From NCBI RefSeq assembly GCF_014694455.1, contig NZ_JAAUWT010000004.1:186001-250000 (forward strand): a stretch of 64,000 bases of DNA, written 5' to 3'. The notes under the pieces were generated by a model. That model saw nothing but the letters and a program-made list of their open reading frames with translations. It was not told where the DNA came from and searched no databases. A program made the position numbers and the translations under genes. Numbering within the stretch: the first letter of the stretch is position 1; every line of letters starts with the position of its first letter. This document shows, piece by piece, positions 54,141 through 63,872 of this stretch. Source of the DNA: Vibrio sp. S9_S30. Lineage in GTDB: Bacteria; Pseudomonadota; Gammaproteobacteria; Enterobacterales; Vibrionaceae.

Positions 54141-55559
54141 CTAGGATTCGTTGAACATTTTTAGCGTGCCCTTTACGCCATGTTGTACGATGGCGTTATA
54201 AGCGTTCTTTATCCCAGTGACAGCGGCATCATTAGTCATGAATTGAGTGCCAAAAATGTCTTCAATGTTGAGGAATTGTTCTACTAACTCGTTTGCCGAC
54301 GCGGTTTTATGAATGTGAGCAAGGGGTTCTGATTTTGGATCTTTGACTTCAAAAGTTTCCCCATTATCGTCCACGCCACCTACGTATCGTATCCACGCTG
54401 CGATCGCCAAATAGTAATCGTTACAGTGTTGATCGGCTTTCAGTCGAATCGCTAAGGGGTTTAGGATTCGTTGCGGTAGCTTTTGGCTGCCATCCATCGC
54501 GATCTGCCACGTCTTGTGCTTGAGTTGGGTGTTGCGAAAACGCTCAATGAGCGATTCTTGATACTGGTCTAATTCGTGCTGAGGCATGCGCAACGTTTGC
54601 GCTTGCGATGCCATTAAGCGTCGAACCGCTATCTCGAAATCTTTGTCTTGGATCGTCTCTGCTACCGTTTTATAGCCTGCCAAGTAACCCAAATACGCAA
54701 TAAAGGAATGCGCGCCATTGAGCATGCGTAATTTCATGTCTTCATAGGGCGTCACATCTTCAACAAATTGAGCGCCTGCCGTTTCCCAGCTTGGTCTGCC
54801 ATAACGGAAGTTATCTTCTATTACCCATTGGCTGAAAGGTTCGGTGATGATGCCACAGGGATCGTGTTCACCCAAAATGCGGTCCATCTCTTCTTGAGTT
54901 TCATGCGTAACCGCTGGCGTAATTCGGTCGACCATGGTGGATGGAAAAGTGACTTCTCGGTCTATCCAATGGGCAAGATCTGGAGACATCCTCTGAGTGA
55001 ACTGCATCACAGCGTGTCGAATGGTTTCCCCATTATTTGGGATGTTGTCGCAAGACAGAACCGTCACACCTTTAAGGTTTCGTTCAAACCGCCTTCTGAG
55101 AGATGCCACAATGTAACCAATTGCGGAGCGTGGCTCGTTGGGGTTGGCTAAGTCATGCTGAATGAGAGGATCGTGTGTGTCTAGCTGCCTTGAATGAGGT
55201 TCTATGCAATATCCTTTTTCAGTAATGGTGAGTGAGATAATACGGGTATCGGTTGACGCCATCGTCTCTAAGATGGTGTCTCTGCCATGCATCTCAGGGT
55301 GCAAGGCGTGGCTAATGGATTGAATGTGAGTGACACTTGCGCCGCTGTCCCCTTTGGCAATAACAGCGTATTGATATTGTTGCTCGGTTAGGGCGGTAAT
55401 CATTGGCTGTCCGCTAAATAAGCTCACCACGCAAGTCCCCCATGGATCTTCAGTGTCCATCGCCTTGTGAGAATACACCGCTTGGTGCGCTCGATAGAAT
55501 GCCCCAAAACCTAAATGAACGATCTTTGTCGGTATACTTTTGTCGATTCTCATGTTCAT
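54141..55559 (-). CDS. uxuB: Fructuronate reductase (mannonate oxidoreductase)
   Basis: Reduces D-fructuronate to D-mannonate with NADH in hexuronate breakdown. A 472-aa member of the long-chain mannitol dehydrogenase family: HLGFGAFYRAHQAVY cofactor region, LSCDNIPNNGE, and the catalytic KLRMLNGAHS with Lys and His. Mannitol or altronate dehydrogenases are similar; the divergent mannonate dehydratase gene makes UxuB the best choice. Ribosome site GGTGA precedes the first ATG. A large palindrome lies in the gap to uxuA. Confidence 0.9.
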   Translation of the reverse strand: MNMRIDKSIPTKIVHLGFGAFYRAHQAVYSHKAMDTEDPWGTCVVSLFSGQPMITALTEQQYQYAVIAKGDSGASVTHIQSISHALHPEMHGRDTILETMASTDTRIISLTITEKGYCIEPHSRQLDTHDPLIQHDLANPNEPRSAIGYIVASLRRRFERNLKGVTVLSCDNIPNNGETIRHAVMQFTQRMSPDLAHWIDREVTFPSTMVDRITPAVTHETQEEMDRILGEHDPCGIITEPFSQWVIEDNFRYGRPSWETAGAQFVEDVTPYEDMKLRMLNGAHSFIAYLGYLAGYKTVAETIQDKDFEIAVRRLMASQAQTLRMPQHELDQYQESLIERFRNTQLKHKTWQIAMDGSQKLPQRILNPLAIRLKADQHCNDYYLAIAAWIRYVGGVDDNGETFEVKDPKSEPLAHIHKTASANELVEQFLNIEDIFGTQFMTNDAAVTGIKNAYNAIVQHGVKGTLKMFNES

Positions 55560-55581
55560 ATTTTCACCAATGGTCTTTACA

Positions 55582-55616
55582 AAATAATTAATAACAGGTT
55601 ATGTTATTAATTATTT
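55582..55616. promoter_or_regulatory. Large perfect palindrome in the uxuB-uxuA gap
   Basis: AAATAATTAATAAC and GTTATTAATTATTT are perfect 14-bp inverted arms around a 7-base spacer, placed between the divergent uxu genes. The AC-N7-GT centre is shared with two sites before nagB. It is very probably the operator controlling both uxu genes, likely bound by the ROK repressor of the locus. Confidence 0.85.
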
Positions 55617-55648
55617 TCAATCAAGTGATCATTCAAACGGAGTGAGTT

Positions 55649-56839
55649 ATGGAACAGACTTGGCGCTGGTACGGACCGCAAGATCCTGTGTCTTTGCAAC
55701 ATATCAGGCAAGCAGGCGCAACAGGGATAGTGACAGCATTGCACCATATTCCTAACGGAGAGGTATGGAGCATAGAAGAGATCCGCACCCGAAAGAGCCA
55801 AATTGAACACGCAGGGTTAACGTGGTCGGTAGTGGAAAGTGTGCCTGTGCATGAAGACATAAAACTGAGGAAAGGCAACTGGCCAACGTGGGTCGAAAAT
55901 TATAAGCAAACCCTAGAAAACCTTGCAGCGTGTGGTATCGATACCGTGTGTTACAACTTTATGCCCGTTCTAGATTGGACGCGCACAGACTTGGAATATG
56001 AACTGCCCGATGGCTCAAAAGCACTGCGGTTTGACCATACACTTTTTTCCGTCTTTGAGCTGCATATTTTGAAGCGTGAAGGCGCGGAGCATCAATACAG
56101 TGAAGAGGAAAAATCCAAAGCCCGCGACGTATTCTCGACGATGCACCAAGAAGAAATCGACAAGCTGACGGCAAACATCATCGCAGGGCTTCCGGGGGCA
56201 GAGGAAGGGTATACTTTGGCGGAATTCCGTGCCCATCTAGCGCATTACGATAATGTAGATAAAGACACGCTTCGTTCTAATCTCAAGCTGTTTTTAGAAG
56301 CGTTAATGCCAACCTGTGAACAGCACAATATTAAGATGGCGATTCATCCCGACGATCCACCCAGACCTATTTTGGGGTTGCCCCGAATTGTTTCGACCAG
56401 TGAGGATATGGCGTGGTTGGCGGAATCTGTTCCGAGTGAAAACAACGGATTTACGTTTTGCACGGGTTCCTACGGTGTTAGGGCAGACAATGATTTGGTT
56501 AACATGATTCAAGCATTTCATGACCGAATATTTTTCACACACTTACGATCGACTCAGAGAGAAGAGAACCCCCTAAGTTTCCACGAAGCGGCACATTTGG
56601 AAGGGGATGTGGACATGTATTCCGTTGTGCTCGCGCTTTTACAAGAAGAGTCCAGAAGGCGAGAGAATGGCGACAACCGTTCTATTCCGATGCGCCCAGA
56701 TCACGGGCACCAAATGATAGATGATTTAGACAAATCAACGAACCCAGGTTACTCGTGTATTGGCCGATTAAAAGGGCTCGCGGAATTCCGAGGGCTGGAG
56801 CTGGGCATTCAGCGAATGCTGAGTCAAAAAACCGCTTAA
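55649..56839 (+). CDS. uxuA: Mannonate dehydratase
   Basis: Dehydrates D-mannonate to 2-keto-3-deoxygluconate. A 396-aa xylose-isomerase-fold enzyme; [16 protein letters not shown] at the start, metal ligands in [19 protein letters not shown] and [12 protein letters not shown] precedes the ATG. Its stop overlaps the convergent ROK gene by 4 bases. Neither KDG kinase nor KDPG aldolase is in the window. Confidence 0.96.
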   Translation: MEQTWRWYGPQDPVSLQHIRQAGATGIVTALHHIPNGEVWSIEEIRTRKSQIEHAGLTWSVVESVPVHEDIKLRKGNWPTWVENYKQTLENLAACGIDTVCYNFMPVLDWTRTDLEYELPDGSKALRFDHTLFSVFELHILKREGAEHQYSEEEKSKARDVFSTMHQEEIDKLTANIIAGLPGAEEGYTLAEFRAHLAHYDNVDKDTLRSNLKLFLEALMPTCEQHNIKMAIHPDDPPRPILGLPRIVSTSEDMAWLAESVPSENNGFTFCTGSYGVRADNDLVNMIQAFHDRIFFTHLRSTQREENPLSFHEAAHLEGDVDMYSVVLALLQEESRRRENGDNRSIPMRPDHGHQMIDDLDKSTNPGYSCIGRLKGLAEFRGLELGIQRMLSQKTA

Positions 56840-58059
56840 CGGCTTTTTAGTCGCCCTATAATTTCGGTTTGAAACAGGGGTGACAGTGCGCCAAAGATCT
56901 CATCGGCTTTGGCGCGCTGACCGACGTGCAGTGTCACTTCTCTCGAGACAAACGGTGGTAACTTCTCGGCGACGCGTTGTTCTAGTCGTTTAAATATTTC
57001 TGGGCTTTGAGCGAAAGGTCCGGTGATCACGATTTGCTGAGGAAACAAAACCAAAAAGGCATTCATTAATGTCGCGCTCATCAATTCAATCGCCTGATCG
57101 ATCACAGGCAGATCGGCGATTTCTTTATTCGTAAACATTTCTTCGAACCCCGCTTCGTTGACGGGAACATCTTGAATGTGAGCCTTCAATTCCCCTTCAA
57201 TGGCTCTTAGGGAAGCGATCGATTCCACTGTAACCAGTTTGTCACCCATAAAAACGGATGTTTGCCCAAGTTCGCCAAAGCCACCGATAGGCGTATGGAG
57301 CACTTGTCCTCTCAATGCATAGGACGTTCCGATTCCGTATCCCCAGTGAATATTCAGAACCGATTCTTTTCTGTTTTCGGGGTGTCGTAGCAAACGTGCG
57401 CGCAATTCGTTGTTGAGATTTTTGGCAATCTTAACGGGCAATTTCGTGTTTTTGGAAAGGGGTTCGAAAGACAAGTTGGTGACTTCGGGCCAACGGTTCG
57501 CGTAGACCCAGCGCACGTTCTCTTCGTCCACTAATCCGGGGAGCGAACACGTGATGCCCACAACATTGGACTCTGGAGAAGACTGAATCAGGGTGTTTGC
57601 CAGTGTTTCAAATTGTTCCAATATTTGTTGGTTTGACAGTTTGAGGTCGTCGAGGGTCTTCGACGATGAGCTGACCACCTCGCCTTTCAAGTTAATCAGG
57701 TGAGCATAAATGGTGAGTGAATCAATGGTGATAACAATCCCCGACAGCGCATTGGGTTGAACGCGCAAGAACACTTCAGGGCGACCTGGCTTTGACGGGT
57801 TAATGGTTTTGTCTTCGATAACAAGACCCAGCTCAATAAGCTCTCCAACCAATTCGGTCACCGTCGCTGGTCGCAGCCTGTATTCTTGGCTTAAGCTTTT
57901 TCTCGTGGGTGATGGTTGGCTAAAAATGGCACCTAATAGTTGATTTTTTCGCTTGTCAGAAAGTTGACTCAATTGCGAATCGAACTGTACCAACAATGTT
58001 GCGAGACGTTCACAGAAAGAGAGGTTATTCGACGCTTTTGAGGCTAATTCAGACGGCAT
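56836..58059 (-). CDS. ROK-family transcription regulator (NagC/XylR type)
   Basis: A 407-aa sugar-responsive repressor. An N-terminal winged helix ([28 protein letters not shown]) is followed by the ROK domain with [17 protein letters not shown] and GGFGELGQ. The usual zinc motif CxCGxxGCxE after GGxGExGH is absent; the sequence continues with [14 protein letters not shown] and has no Cys. The position between uxuA and the divergent nagB, plus palindromes before nagB and between uxuB and uxuA, suggests that it represses both pathways. Its inducer may be a sugar phosphate from the imported substrate. Confidence 0.9.
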   Translation of the reverse strand: MPSELASKASNNLSFCERLATLLVQFDSQLSQLSDKRKNQLLGAIFSQPSPTRKSLSQEYRLRPATVTELVGELIELGLVIEDKTINPSKPGRPEVFLRVQPNALSGIVITIDSLTIYAHLINLKGEVVSSSSKTLDDLKLSNQQILEQFETLANTLIQSSPESNVVGITCSLPGLVDEENVRWVYANRWPEVTNLSFEPLSKNTKLPVKIAKNLNNELRARLLRHPENRKESVLNIHWGYGIGTSYALRGQVLHTPIGGFGELGQTSVFMGDKLVTVESIASLRAIEGELKAHIQDVPVNEAGFEEMFTNKEIADLPVIDQAIELMSATLMNAFLVLFPQQIVITGPFAQSPEIFKRLEQRVAEKLPPFVSREVTLHVGQRAKADEIFGALSPLFQTEIIGRLKSR

Positions 58060-58201
58060 AAATGGTGATTTCCTTCAAATTTTTGCTAATCAACTAAGAG
58101 GTGGGTAACGACAATGTGTTTGTTGGATATTTGCGTTTAAATTGAATAAAAACAAATGGTTGAAATTAATGTCGTTCTGCTTGACCTAAAAGCTTACTTA
58201 T

Positions 58202-58224
58202 ATAATTACACATTGTGTAAAAAA
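58202..58224. promoter_or_regulatory. Candidate ROK operator 1 before nagB
   Basis: ATAATTAC-N7-GTAAAAAA, an imperfect palindrome with the AC-N7-GT centre, 94 bases before the nagB start. Confidence 0.65.
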
Positions 58225-58227
58225 TAG

Positions 58228-58250
58228 TTATTTACAGCAAGTGTAATTAA
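58228..58250. promoter_or_regulatory. Candidate ROK operator 2 before nagB
   Basis: TTATTTAC-N7-GTAATTAA (7 of 8 arm positions match), 26 bases centre to centre from operator 1, so the two sites lie on nearly the same helix face. Its arms resemble those of the uxu palindrome. Confidence 0.7.
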
Positions 58251-58317
58251 TGACAGATTTGTGTTTAAAAGATAAACATGTGGTTCGCACATAACCCGAT
58301 TTTTGGAGTAAGTAACG

Positions 58318-59073
58318 ATGGAAATATCTAGGTGGTTAGATGAAGCATCAATGGGGGAGGCGGCGGCTCAGCACGGCGCGCGGCTCGTTCGTGAGGCAAT
58401 TGAAAGAAAGGGGCATGCGAACATCATTCTGGCGACAGGAACCAGCCAATTCTCAATGCTTTCTAATCTGATCGTTGATGCGGGTATTGATTGGACGAAG
58501 GTGTCTGTTTTCCATCTGGATGAATACGTTGGATTGAGTGATCAGCACCCTGCCAGCTTCCGGCGTTACCTTAGAGAGCGCGTGGTTGAAAAACTACCCA
58601 ACTTACATGCCATTACTTACGTGAATGGCGATGTGCATCCCCTCCATGAAGAACTAACAAAGTTAAACGAGAAAATAGCGGCCGTCAGTATCGACGTCGC
58701 GTTTGTTGGGATTGGTGAAAATGGGCACTTAGCCTTTAATGATCCCCCCGCAAACTTTGACGTGACTGAACCTTATATTCAGGTTGATTTAGATGAAGCT
58801 TGCCGAGAACAGCAGTTGGGTGAAGGGTGGTTTACATCTATGAAAGAAGTGCCTACCCAAGCCATTTCTATGTCTATCCAACAGATTCTGAAAAGCGAAC
58901 ACATTGTTTGTACGGTGCCTTCAAAAAGAAAAGCACAAGCCGTTCGCCACTGTTTGGAGGGCGACATTTCGGTTCACCATCCGGCGTCTGTATTGCAGAA
59001 TCACCCTTCAACCTCGGTGTTCTTGGACAATGAATCCGCAAGTTTGCTGCACCTAAGAGGTCAAGATGAGTAG
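58318..59073 (+). CDS. nagB: Glucosamine-6-phosphate deaminase, NagB-like
   Basis: Converts glucosamine 6-phosphate to fructose 6-phosphate and ammonia. The 251-aa protein is a little shorter than E. coli NagB (266). Signature LATGTSQFSML (phosphate loop), FHLDEYVGL with the catalytic Asp, and FVGIGENGHLAFNDPP. The C-terminus (HPASVLQNHPSTSVFLDNESA) is as usual. Ribosome site GGAG lies 10 bases before the ATG, and it overlaps nagA by 8 bases. It may be a second copy specialised for this locus; a canonical nagB elsewhere is likely. Confidence 0.9.
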   Translation: MEISRWLDEASMGEAAAQHGARLVREAIERKGHANIILATGTSQFSMLSNLIVDAGIDWTKVSVFHLDEYVGLSDQHPASFRRYLRERVVEKLPNLHAITYVNGDVHPLHEELTKLNEKIAAVSIDVAFVGIGENGHLAFNDPPANFDVTEPYIQVDLDEACREQQLGEGWFTSMKEVPTQAISMSIQQILKSEHIVCTVPSKRKAQAVRHCLEGDISVHHPASVLQNHPSTSVFLDNESASLLHLRGQDE

Positions 59074-60274
59074 CGTGACGTTAAACAGTTTACTTGTGTA
59101 TTCGGGAGATGACCGACCTTTGATGCGATATGACATCAATGAGCTTGGCATCATTACTCGGATTACCAATGAAGCGCCAGCGATTCGTCTCGACTGCAAT
59201 GAACAGGAATCCGTCGTTACTCCAGGGCTGGTGGACATTCAGATCAATGGGTTCAATGGGCTGGATTTTAATTCCTACGGCGTCACAGCGGATAAGTTAG
59301 ACAATGCGTTGGCGGCCATGCTGGCGTGCGGCGTGACTCGTTGCTTGCCCACATTGATTTCAGCCGAAGAAAACAAACTCTACCGACTCCTTCAAGAGCT
59401 CGATGACGCCGTCAATCAGAGCGCATTAGGCAAAGAGATGGTCGTGGGTTACCACATTGAAGGGCCGTTTTTGTCTCCAAAAGAGGGCTTTGTTGGGGCT
59501 CACCCGAAAAACGCGATGATTTCTGGCTCTGCTGCCGTGGTTAAAAAAATGCAGTCAATATCAACTAAGCCTATCAAGTTAATGACCGTTGCGCCGGAAA
59601 TTGAAGGTGTGATTGAGTTGATTTCATTTCTCAAATCGGAAGGCATTAGCGTTGCTTTAGGGCATACCGATGCGAGCCCAGAAACCATCAGCGAAGCTGT
59701 GAAAGCGGGGGCGATTCTTTCGACTCACTTGGGTAACGGGCTTGCCCATCAACTGCATAAAGTCGACAACCCGCTGATGGCGCAATTGGCACACGATGGC
59801 TTATACGCCAGCTTTATTGCTGATGGGCTGCATGTAAAACCAGAGATGCTGAAAACGTGGATACGAGCAAAATCTCTGTCTCGTTCCGTGTTAACCACCG
59901 ATGCAACGGCGGCCGCAGGGTTATCACAACAGCCGGGACGTTACTGGTTGGGTGAAGCCGAAATTGAGCTTTGTCCGGATGGCGTGGTACGCATACCAGG
60001 TTCTCCTTACTTTGCGGGCTCGTCGGCACGAATGGACAAAATGCTGCGCGATACCATGAAATGGTGCGGGTTAACGATGTCTGAATTGATTCAAGTCACG
60101 CGGCACAATCCACTGCACTTACTCTCATTCCCAAACACCATGCCTAAAGTAGGGGATAGAGCCGAGTTTCTTGAGTGGTCTTTAACGCCGGATGGACCTT
60201 ATTTGAAGAGGGCGTATTTAGGTGAACGGATGCTGTGCCCAAGCCGTTTAACGGAGTTCAAAATAGACGCTTAA
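59066..60274 (+). CDS. nagA: N-acetylglucosamine-6-phosphate deacetylase, NagA-like
   Basis: Removes acetate from GlcNAc 6-phosphate (or GalNAc 6-phosphate, as in AgaA). A 402-aa amidohydrolase with DIQINGFNGLDFN, the metal ligand site HIEGPFLSP, SVALGHTDAS, and the catalytic Asp in VLTTDATAAAG. A product that must be phosphorylated first implies a kinase elsewhere, because the TRAP importer delivers an unmodified sugar. Confidence 0.9.
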   Translation: MSSVTLNSLLVYSGDDRPLMRYDINELGIITRITNEAPAIRLDCNEQESVVTPGLVDIQINGFNGLDFNSYGVTADKLDNALAAMLACGVTRCLPTLISAEENKLYRLLQELDDAVNQSALGKEMVVGYHIEGPFLSPKEGFVGAHPKNAMISGSAAVVKKMQSISTKPIKLMTVAPEIEGVIELISFLKSEGISVALGHTDASPETISEAVKAGAILSTHLGNGLAHQLHKVDNPLMAQLAHDGLYASFIADGLHVKPEMLKTWIRAKSLSRSVLTTDATAAAGLSQQPGRYWLGEAEIELCPDGVVRIPGSPYFAGSSARMDKMLRDTMKWCGLTMSELIQVTRHNPLHLLSFPNTMPKVGDRAEFLEWSLTPDGPYLKRAYLGERMLCPSRLTEFKIDA

Positions 60275-60353
60275 GTAGAGCGTGGACGAAATGTATTAAA
60301 GAAAAGCTGGAAAAGGCGGCATAACACAAACTTGACCGCTTAATAACCCAATA

Positions 60354-60374
60354 TTTGGCTTAGGAATAGCCAAG
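60354..60374 (+). promoter_or_regulatory. Hairpin between nagA and the TRAP genes
   Basis: TTGGCT/AGCCAA with a 7-base loop, just before the dctP ribosome site. No T-tract follows. It may modulate translation or protect the transcript. Confidence 0.5.
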
Positions 60375-60393
60375 TAAACAAGGAGTATAGGAT

Positions 60394-61365
60394 ATGAAAT
60401 GGACATTAACAAAAGGGCTAATTAGCTGCTCAATTGCCGCAATATTGGCGCCGAGTCTATCGATGGCAACAACGCTACGCTTGGCAGAAAATCAACCGGA
60501 ATCGAACCCCGTTACCGTAGCGATGCATAAGTTTGCGGAGCTGGCGTCGACATACTCAAATGGGGAGATAAAAGTCAAAGTGTTCTCGGGTGCGCAGCTG
60601 GGGCAAGAGTCTGAAACCATTGAGCAAACTCAGGCTGGAATCATCGATTTCACTCGCGTTAACAGTGTAACGTTAGCGAATGTATCACCAAGCATTGGTG
60701 TCTTTACCCTTCCGTATATATTCAAAAATGTGAAGCACAAATACCGCGTTTTAGATGGCGAAGTGGGTGATGAAGTCCGCGCAGATTTGGCGAAGTACGG
60801 TTTGGTGGGTTTTGACTACATGGAAGCGGGGACACGTAGCTTCTATACCACCAAAGACAACCCTGTTAAATCCATTGAAGACATGAAAGGTCTGAAGATC
60901 CGAGTGCAAAAATCGCCAATTTCGATCAGCATGGTCAACTTGGTCGGCGGGGTTGCAACACCCATGAACTACGGCGAAGTTTTCTCGAGTTTGCAAACAG
61001 GGGTGATCGATGGTGCAGAAAACGATTACGTCAGTTATCTCACGTCGGGTCACTATGAAGTTGCGCCTAACTACGTGGAAGATGGTCACCTAAGCCCTCC
61101 CGCTATACTGATCATGAACAAAGCGAAATTTGACGCGCTTCCTAAAAATCAGAGAGAGGCTATTTCTAAAGCAGCGAAAGAAGCGGCTCTCTTTGAGCGA
61201 GAGCTAATGATTCGCGCCAACATCGAGGCGAAAGAGAAAGTGGTTGCTGCGGGTGTGAAAGTCACGGTTATTGACAACACACCTTTCCAAGAAGCCGTAC
61301 AGCCTGTGTATGACGAGTTCCCGAAATTGTTACCTCTTGTTAGCAAAATTAAGGCAGTGAAATAA
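60394..61365 (+). CDS. dctP: TRAP transporter solute-binding protein, DctP family
   Basis: Periplasmic binding protein of 323 aa for an organic acid or sugar acid. Signal peptide to residue 25 (SLSMA cleavage), then TTLRLAENQPESNP. The carboxylate-binding Arg is in GLKIRVQKSP, and GEVFSSLQTGVIDGAEN is the family signature. Arg binding a carboxyl group fits a uronic acid or a disaccharide with one. GGAG lies before the ATG. Confidence 0.93.
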   Translation: MKWTLTKGLISCSIAAILAPSLSMATTLRLAENQPESNPVTVAMHKFAELASTYSNGEIKVKVFSGAQLGQESETIEQTQAGIIDFTRVNSVTLANVSPSIGVFTLPYIFKNVKHKYRVLDGEVGDEVRADLAKYGLVGFDYMEAGTRSFYTTKDNPVKSIEDMKGLKIRVQKSPISISMVNLVGGVATPMNYGEVFSSLQTGVIDGAENDYVSYLTSGHYEVAPNYVEDGHLSPPAILIMNKAKFDALPKNQREAISKAAKEAALFERELMIRANIEAKEKVVAAGVKVTVIDNTPFQEAVQPVYDEFPKLLPLVSKIKAVK

Positions 61366-61443
61366 TGCGGAGTGCTTGCCTTAGAACGTAGGGTGCGCTT
61401 TCGAGCGTAGGGATAGGGCAAGCACAATGCTCACGGAGCCAAA

Positions 61444-61929
61444 ATGATGAGTCTGCTCATAACGAAAATAAATCAAATTGTTGTGTGGATAGCCAATCGG
61501 CTACTTGAACTGATTGTGGTGATTACGGTAATGCAGGTGATTCTGCGGTACGTGTTTAATAAACCGACCAGCTGGTCAGAAGAAGTCGCGATGCTTTTTT
61601 TGGTTTGGTATGGAATGTTGTCTATCGCTGTGGGGGTGAAAACGCATTCTCACGTTGCCATCACTTATCTGCGAGACAAAGCGCCAGTGCCAATTGGTAA
61701 ATCGTTAGATTACTTTGCCTATTTATGCATTGCTGCCTTTTCTTTCATTCTGCTGATGAATGCGCAAACGCTGGTTAACATTGCAGGAGCACAGATACTT
61801 CCTGCTTCTGGCTTGCCTAAGCAGCTACTTTATTATTCAGCCGTCGTCGGGGCTGGTCTGACTCTTATTAATGCGCTCACCAATATTGTGACGGGCAACG
61901 TAAGGGAAAGAGAAGAGGGAACGTTATGA
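61444..61929 (+). CDS. dctQ: TRAP transporter small membrane subunit, DctQ family
   Basis: A 161-aa membrane protein with four hydrophobic helices, the small permease of the TRAP importer. The signature RYVFNKPTSWSEEVAM is typical, and a following VGVKTHSHVAITYL segment is conserved. Its start at 61444 or two codons later overlaps no other gene, and the stop overlaps dctM by 4 bases. Confidence 0.92.
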   Translation: MMSLLITKINQIVVWIANRLLELIVVITVMQVILRYVFNKPTSWSEEVAMLFLVWYGMLSIAVGVKTHSHVAITYLRDKAPVPIGKSLDYFAYLCIAAFSFILLMNAQTLVNIAGAQILPASGLPKQLLYYSAVVGAGLTLINALTNIVTGNVREREEGTL

Positions 61930-63215
61930 GTGCGGATCAAGTAGGGATAGCAGTACTACTCGGTAGTTTCTTAATATTAATGTTACTGAGGGTGCCGATT
62001 GCCTTTGCATTGGGTATTTCTTCAGTACTGACTGCTTGGCAGTTGGATCTTCCGCTGTTGCTTGTGGCACAGCGAATGGTCAATGGGATGTTCAGTTTTA
62101 CATTTCTTGCGGTACCCTTTTTTATTCTCGTTGGCAGTATTATGACGGAAGGCGGGATCTCGGATAGATTGGTGCGCTTTTCTGAAGTGTTAGTGGGCCG
62201 GTTTAGAGGTGGGATGGCGCAGGGCAATGTCGTCGCCAGCACCTTCTTTGGTGGCATTTCGGGGTCGTCGGTGGCCGATGTAGCGTCCATTGGCTCATTT
62301 TTGATCCCTGCCATGAAGCGAAGTGGCTACCCTGCGGAATATTCGGTAGCCGTTACGGTGACCTCTTCTGTGCAAGGCGTGTTGATTCCGCCAAGTCAGA
62401 ACATGATTTACTACGCATTGGCTGCGGGCGGTTTACCGATTAGCCAGTTGTTTGTTGCAGGCTATTTACCCGGCATATTGCTGAGTGTTTCCTTGATGAT
62501 TTTGTGCGGATTTTTGGCGGTACGGCATGGTCACCCTCAGGGAGTAAAGTACTCATTAAAAGAAGGATTGGCGATCACCAGTGAGGCCTCTATTGGGTTA
62601 TTCACCATTGTGATCATCATCGGCGGGATCGTTTTAGGCATCTTTACGGCAACAGAGTCCGCGGCAGTGGCGGTAGCGTATGCGTTGCTGGTAACGGTGC
62701 TGGTGTACAAAAGTGTCAATCGTACCCATATGAAGAAAATCATGAGCGACACCATGAAAACGTTGTCGATGGTGATCGCCATTATCATGACATCGTCCGC
62801 ATTTGGTTATTTGTTGTCGTTCCTCAGTGTGCCCAGTTTGCTGGCTGATTTTATTCTGGGGCTGTCCGATAACCCTTATGTGGTGCTTTTAGCCATTAAT
62901 ATCCTGCTGTTGATTTTAGGGATGCTAATGGACATGGGCGTACTGATTCTGATCCTGACACCAATCCTATTGCCCATAGCCAAAACCATCGGCGTTGATC
63001 CCATTCATTTTGGCATCATCATGTTGCTTAATTTAGGGATAGGTGTGTGTACACCACCAGTGGGCACGTCTTTAATGGTGGGGTGTGGTATCGGTAAGGT
63101 CAAAATAGAAACCACCGCTCGGCATATGCTGCCATTTTACTTAGCGATGGTTGTTGTACTTATGTTGGTGACTTATTTGCCTGCGATTACCTTATGGTTG
63201 CCATCACTTTTGTAG
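61926..63215 (+). CDS. dctM: TRAP transporter large permease, DctM family
   Basis: A 429-aa membrane protein with about 11-12 helices that forms the sodium-coupled channel. Family signatures FFGGISGSSVADVASIG, IPPSQNMIYYALAAGG, GMLMDMGVLILILTP and LGIGVCTPPVGTSL are present. Translationally coupled to dctQ. It completes the TRAP importer of the nag/uxu locus. Confidence 0.95.
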   Translation: MSADQVGIAVLLGSFLILMLLRVPIAFALGISSVLTAWQLDLPLLLVAQRMVNGMFSFTFLAVPFFILVGSIMTEGGISDRLVRFSEVLVGRFRGGMAQGNVVASTFFGGISGSSVADVASIGSFLIPAMKRSGYPAEYSVAVTVTSSVQGVLIPPSQNMIYYALAAGGLPISQLFVAGYLPGILLSVSLMILCGFLAVRHGHPQGVKYSLKEGLAITSEASIGLFTIVIIIGGIVLGIFTATESAAVAVAYALLVTVLVYKSVNRTHMKKIMSDTMKTLSMVIAIIMTSSAFGYLLSFLSVPSLLADFILGLSDNPYVVLLAINILLLILGMLMDMGVLILILTPILLPIAKTIGVDPIHFGIIMLLNLGIGVCTPPVGTSLMVGCGIGKVKIETTARHMLPFYLAMVVVLMLVTYLPAITLWLPSLL

Positions 63216-63379
63216 CGTAAAAGGCAAAACCATGAGAGAACCAGTCTCCTCAGCGCAGAGCCGTCTTCGTTTCTTGGCTTCTTGGTTTCTTGGCGTACAG
63301 CAGCGAGCGATCTCGTTTATAGGCCAACCCTTATGGTGCACCTGAGCAAGAACACCCACTGTTTGGTCACTTTATAATT

Positions 63380-63451
63380 ATAGGCTTGGTCATACCATAG
63401 GTTTGGTAACACTATAGATTTGGTCACACTATAGGTTTGGTTACGCCATAG
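63380..63451 (+). repeat. Tandem repeat, 17-bp unit, four copies
   Basis: ATAGGCTTGGTCATACC, ATAGGTTTGGTAACACT, ATAGATTTGGTCACACT and ATAGGTTTGGTTACGCC in perfect register, followed by ATAG. A partial, diverged unit may precede them (TTTGGTCACTTTATA). Confidence 0.93.
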
Positions 63452-63676
63452 TAGAAGGTAGAAGGGCACACGTTTGCATCGATGTCGTATTTCATTGATG
63501 TGGTGAACGCATTACCCAATGTTGTGAGCTTATCTCGTTGGAAGGCTCATATCCATCAGGGAAAGATGCCTTGATTTCGACCCGTATCGGATGTGCAATA
63601 GATCAATCTTTATCGAGAGGAGAAATGATCAGAATGGACGACGAATAGATCGTATTCTCAAGTGACCGTGTTCCCA

Positions 63677-63704
63677 AAAGACGCCCAAAAGTGGCGTCTT
63701 TTTG
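63677..63704 (+). terminator. Terminator of the TRAP operon
   Basis: AAAGACGCC/GGCGTCTTT stem with loop CAAAAGT and a T-tract; about 460 bases after dctM. Confidence 0.88.
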
Positions 63705-63872
63705 CATTTTCAGGGTCTTTTATTCCGAAACGTTCTTTTCTTAAAGGAAGTTCACCGTGATCAACTTCACGCTAGCTGTTAAATTGATCAAATAATATTC
63801 AAATTGGGTTTACATGTCGTATTTAAAATGTAATTTTATATTTAAAATATCGAACTGAAAAGGAGATCAAGC

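Larger units (their letters stand above)
63216..63872. other. 657-base gap after the TRAP genes
   Basis: No supported gene. It contains a TTTCTTGG-rich stretch near 63270-63295, a four-copy 17-bp repeat, a terminator, and a very AT-rich promoter stretch near 63775-63855. A strong ribosome site (GAGAGGAGAA, 63614-63623) leads only to a seven-codon frame (63625-63648), perhaps a leader peptide or a remnant. Confidence 0.5.

Noticed and set aside
54141..55559. Mannitol 2-dehydrogenase
   Set aside because: Same superfamily, but the divergent mannonate dehydratase and shared palindrome favour fructuronate reductase.
60394..63215. Sialic-acid TRAP importer (SiaPQM)
   Set aside because: Nag genes are present, but nanA, nanE and nanK are absent and uxuAB are not part of sialic-acid catabolism; DctQ and DctM are separate genes, not fused.
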